Below, piece by piece: positions 62,039 through 63,307 of a stretch of 63,307 nucleotides of DNA (within the stretch, counting starts at the first letter, position 1; each line of letters starts with the position of its first letter). The notes beneath the pieces were generated by a model. That model saw nothing but the letters and a program-made list of their open reading frames with translations, ran no database searches and was not told the origin of the DNA. This DNA is from Promethearchaeota archaeon (lineage in GTDB: Archaea > Asgardarchaeota > Lokiarchaeia > Sigyniarchaeales > SOKP01): positions 1-63,307 of the forward strand of contig JALGVJ010000023.1 in the NCBI GenBank assembly GCA_029838195.1. The letters are read 5' to 3'. The position numbers and the translations under genes were made by a program.

Positions 62039-63088
62039 TTACATTTTTTTATTAAATTGAGGTTCATTTTTTAAGAGTTCCAAATCAATTTTTTTTGAAA
62101 GAATTCGTTCCCCCTTGGAGGACAAAATGAAAAATAAATATTCGTTTATATGCGGAATGATGGGGCTTATAAATAAAAGCTCCTCTTCCGGATACCATTC
62201 ATCAATCTCTTGAGTCATGAGCTCCTTTTCAAAAAAATCCTTAATGTGAGTGATTTTCACGGTGATGTTTTTCTTCTCTTCTGTGGTATTATTACGCACG
62301 AGGATTACTAATTCTTTACTTCCTTCATCGATTTCTATATTCGTGATGGAAAAGGGTTTTTCGATTTTTAATTCTTCCGTTCTTTTTTTTTTCCTATCAA
62401 ATAATTGGATGGAGGAGAAAGGTTCAGTATTATTTTCCATGTTGATGTGAGAAAAATCCACGCCTCTTAAGTATAGATAGGATATGGCTTTTTGTTTTTT
62501 AATCGTAGAGGCATCGGCTTGCTTAATTACACGGGAAAAAAAGTTGTTTCCCACTTGCCCAATAGTCTTTCTTAACTCATTTTTAATGGTATCACTTTTC
62601 TTGATTTTCTCCATGATCGCAGGTGTTTTGATGATTTCTTCCTTGGCTATAATGCCTTTGATGAGTTCGGAAAATTTTTCATCAAAATTTTCTCTAATAG
62701 CATTATATAATTGCTGAATTAATTCATCACCGAAAATTGCAAGATCGTTAGGCATGGATAATATCAGGATTATGGTTTCAGGCGTTTCATCCTTAAGACC
62801 AGCACGTTTTTTTTCTCTCTGTGATCGGGCTAAAAACTTTTTTGCCATGAAATTGTAGCCCTTATATTCCAAGTCGATGTGATCCAACGCATCGCTTTCG
62901 GAAACGTCAAGAAACCAGATGGGATGAAATTTAATCGGACGCATGAATCGCCTATCGTTCATTAATTTTTCCGAAGGGTATATCAAGAGGGGCATATGTC
63001 CTCGTGCTTCATCGAAATAAAGAATATAGAATTCACAAAATTTCTCAAAAGGATCCTTAACCGATGCTTCTTTATTATTTTCTGCCAA
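62039..63088 (-). CDS. Unknown protein, possible longin-like N-terminal domain
   Basis: 349 aa, soluble. Residues about 12-150 (KFCEFYILYFDEARGHMPLLIYP, WFLDVSESDALDHIDLEYKG, IILILSMPNDLAIFGDELIQQL) look like an alpha/beta domain of the longin/roadblock kind that Asgard archaea use with their small GTPases. The pattern 'strand - G-H-x-P-L - strand' is my main reason. Residues 155-225 are helical and 225-340 are beta-rich (VILVRNNTTEEKKNITVKITH), perhaps an Ig-like domain. It is co-transcribed with the GNAT gene. The assignment is tentative. Confidence 0.6.
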   Translation of the reverse strand: MAENNKEASVKDPFEKFCEFYILYFDEARGHMPLLIYPSEKLMNDRRFMRPIKFHPIWFLDVSESDALDHIDLEYKGYNFMAKKFLARSQREKKRAGLKDETPETIILILSMPNDLAIFGDELIQQLYNAIRENFDEKFSELIKGIIAKEEIIKTPAIMEKIKKSDTIKNELRKTIGQVGNNFFSRVIKQADASTIKKQKAISYLYLRGVDFSHINMENNTEPFSSIQLFDRKKKRTEELKIEKPFSITNIEIDEGSKELVILVRNNTTEEKKNITVKITHIKDFFEKELMTQEIDEWYPEEELLFISPIIPHINEYLFFILSSKGERILSKKIDLELLKNEPQFNKKM

Positions 63089-63307
63089 CTGAACCCAGTT
63101 TATTTGATTATTATAATACGATTAGAATGCATGAACGCTCTTTTTATATATATAAATTTATTAAAATCATAAAAAGTTTTAGACAGTCGTTATTAGTTAG
63201 CAAAAAAATAGGACAAACGTGGACATTCTAAAAATTATTATCAATTCCACTTGATAAATTTAAAAAATGCATGGTCCCGTGATATTTATTTAGAAAGCGT
63301 CCTTTCT

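Noticed and set aside
1..63307. tRNA or rRNA genes
   Set aside because: No G/C-rich cloverleaf with a GTTCGA-type arm or rRNA core sequence was recognised in the intergenic regions; a covariance-model search would be decisive.

Overview
The window reads as chromosomal DNA of an Asgard (Promethearchaeota, probably Lokiarchaeia-like) archaeon. This is inferred from the gene content: two divergent Ras/Rab-like small GTPases (40002-40808 and 47354-47887), one carrying a zinc-binding tail; a possible longin-type protein at the right edge; an archaeal HTH_10 (bacterio-opsin-activator type) regulator; AT-rich intergenic DNA; T-tract gene ends; and mostly single genes or very short operons. I see no rRNA, tRNA or CRISPR array. 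The two outermost genes have no housekeeping anchor, so the lineage call is an inference.

Left part (1-8 kb): a truncated membrane-anchored protein, a metallo-beta-lactamase-fold hydrolase, a frameshifted integrase-type transposase relic, a DUF6398 protein, two PIN-toxin relics, two large helical proteins of unknown function, and a HEAT/LRR-like protein. This is the most decayed, accessory-looking stretch. Middle-left (8-23 kb): ketopantoate-reductase-like enzyme, polyferredoxin membrane protein with a divergent HTH_10 regulator, cupin, two GPH-family sugar/cation symporters, threonine synthase, flavin reductase, broken relics (Fe-S protein, transposase), a B12-binding radical SAM enzyme, a PadR/HAAS membrane pair with a candidate operator, and a GH3 glycosidase.

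Centre (23-38 kb): PAS-PAS histidine kinase, the conserved ACT (UPF0237)/UPF0210 pair, a non-pyrrolysine MttB-family methyltransferase, M20 amidohydrolase, CrtI-type FAD oxidoreductase, a third GPH transporter, and a complete metal-uptake regulon: DtxR/MntR-type repressor, anchored substrate-binding protein, ATPase and permease. Three copies of a TACGA-N3-ATCGTAA-like palindrome sit in front of its transcription units.

Right part (38-63 kb): a putative GT-C membrane protein, a degenerate GTPase, a clear three-subunit acetone carboxylase operon (beta, alpha, gamma; Mn-ligand spacing conserved) followed by a beta-hydroxyacid dehydrogenase, a Ras-like GTPase, a Cys-type sulfatase, a very AT-rich two-gene module (785-aa unknown beta-rich protein plus 1617-aa DEAH helicase with DUF1998-like end), a membrane-anchored DUF3604/PHP protein, an HGSNAT-like membrane acyltransferase, a small helical protein, a GNAT acetyltransferase and a possible longin protein. 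The helicase module is the best candidate for a poorly described system. Its layout resembles the two-gene type III Druantia defence locus, but the partner protein is not recognisable to me. Sulfatase, GH3, DUF3604, HGSNAT-like protein and three GPH transporters together suggest use of complex or sulfated glycans.
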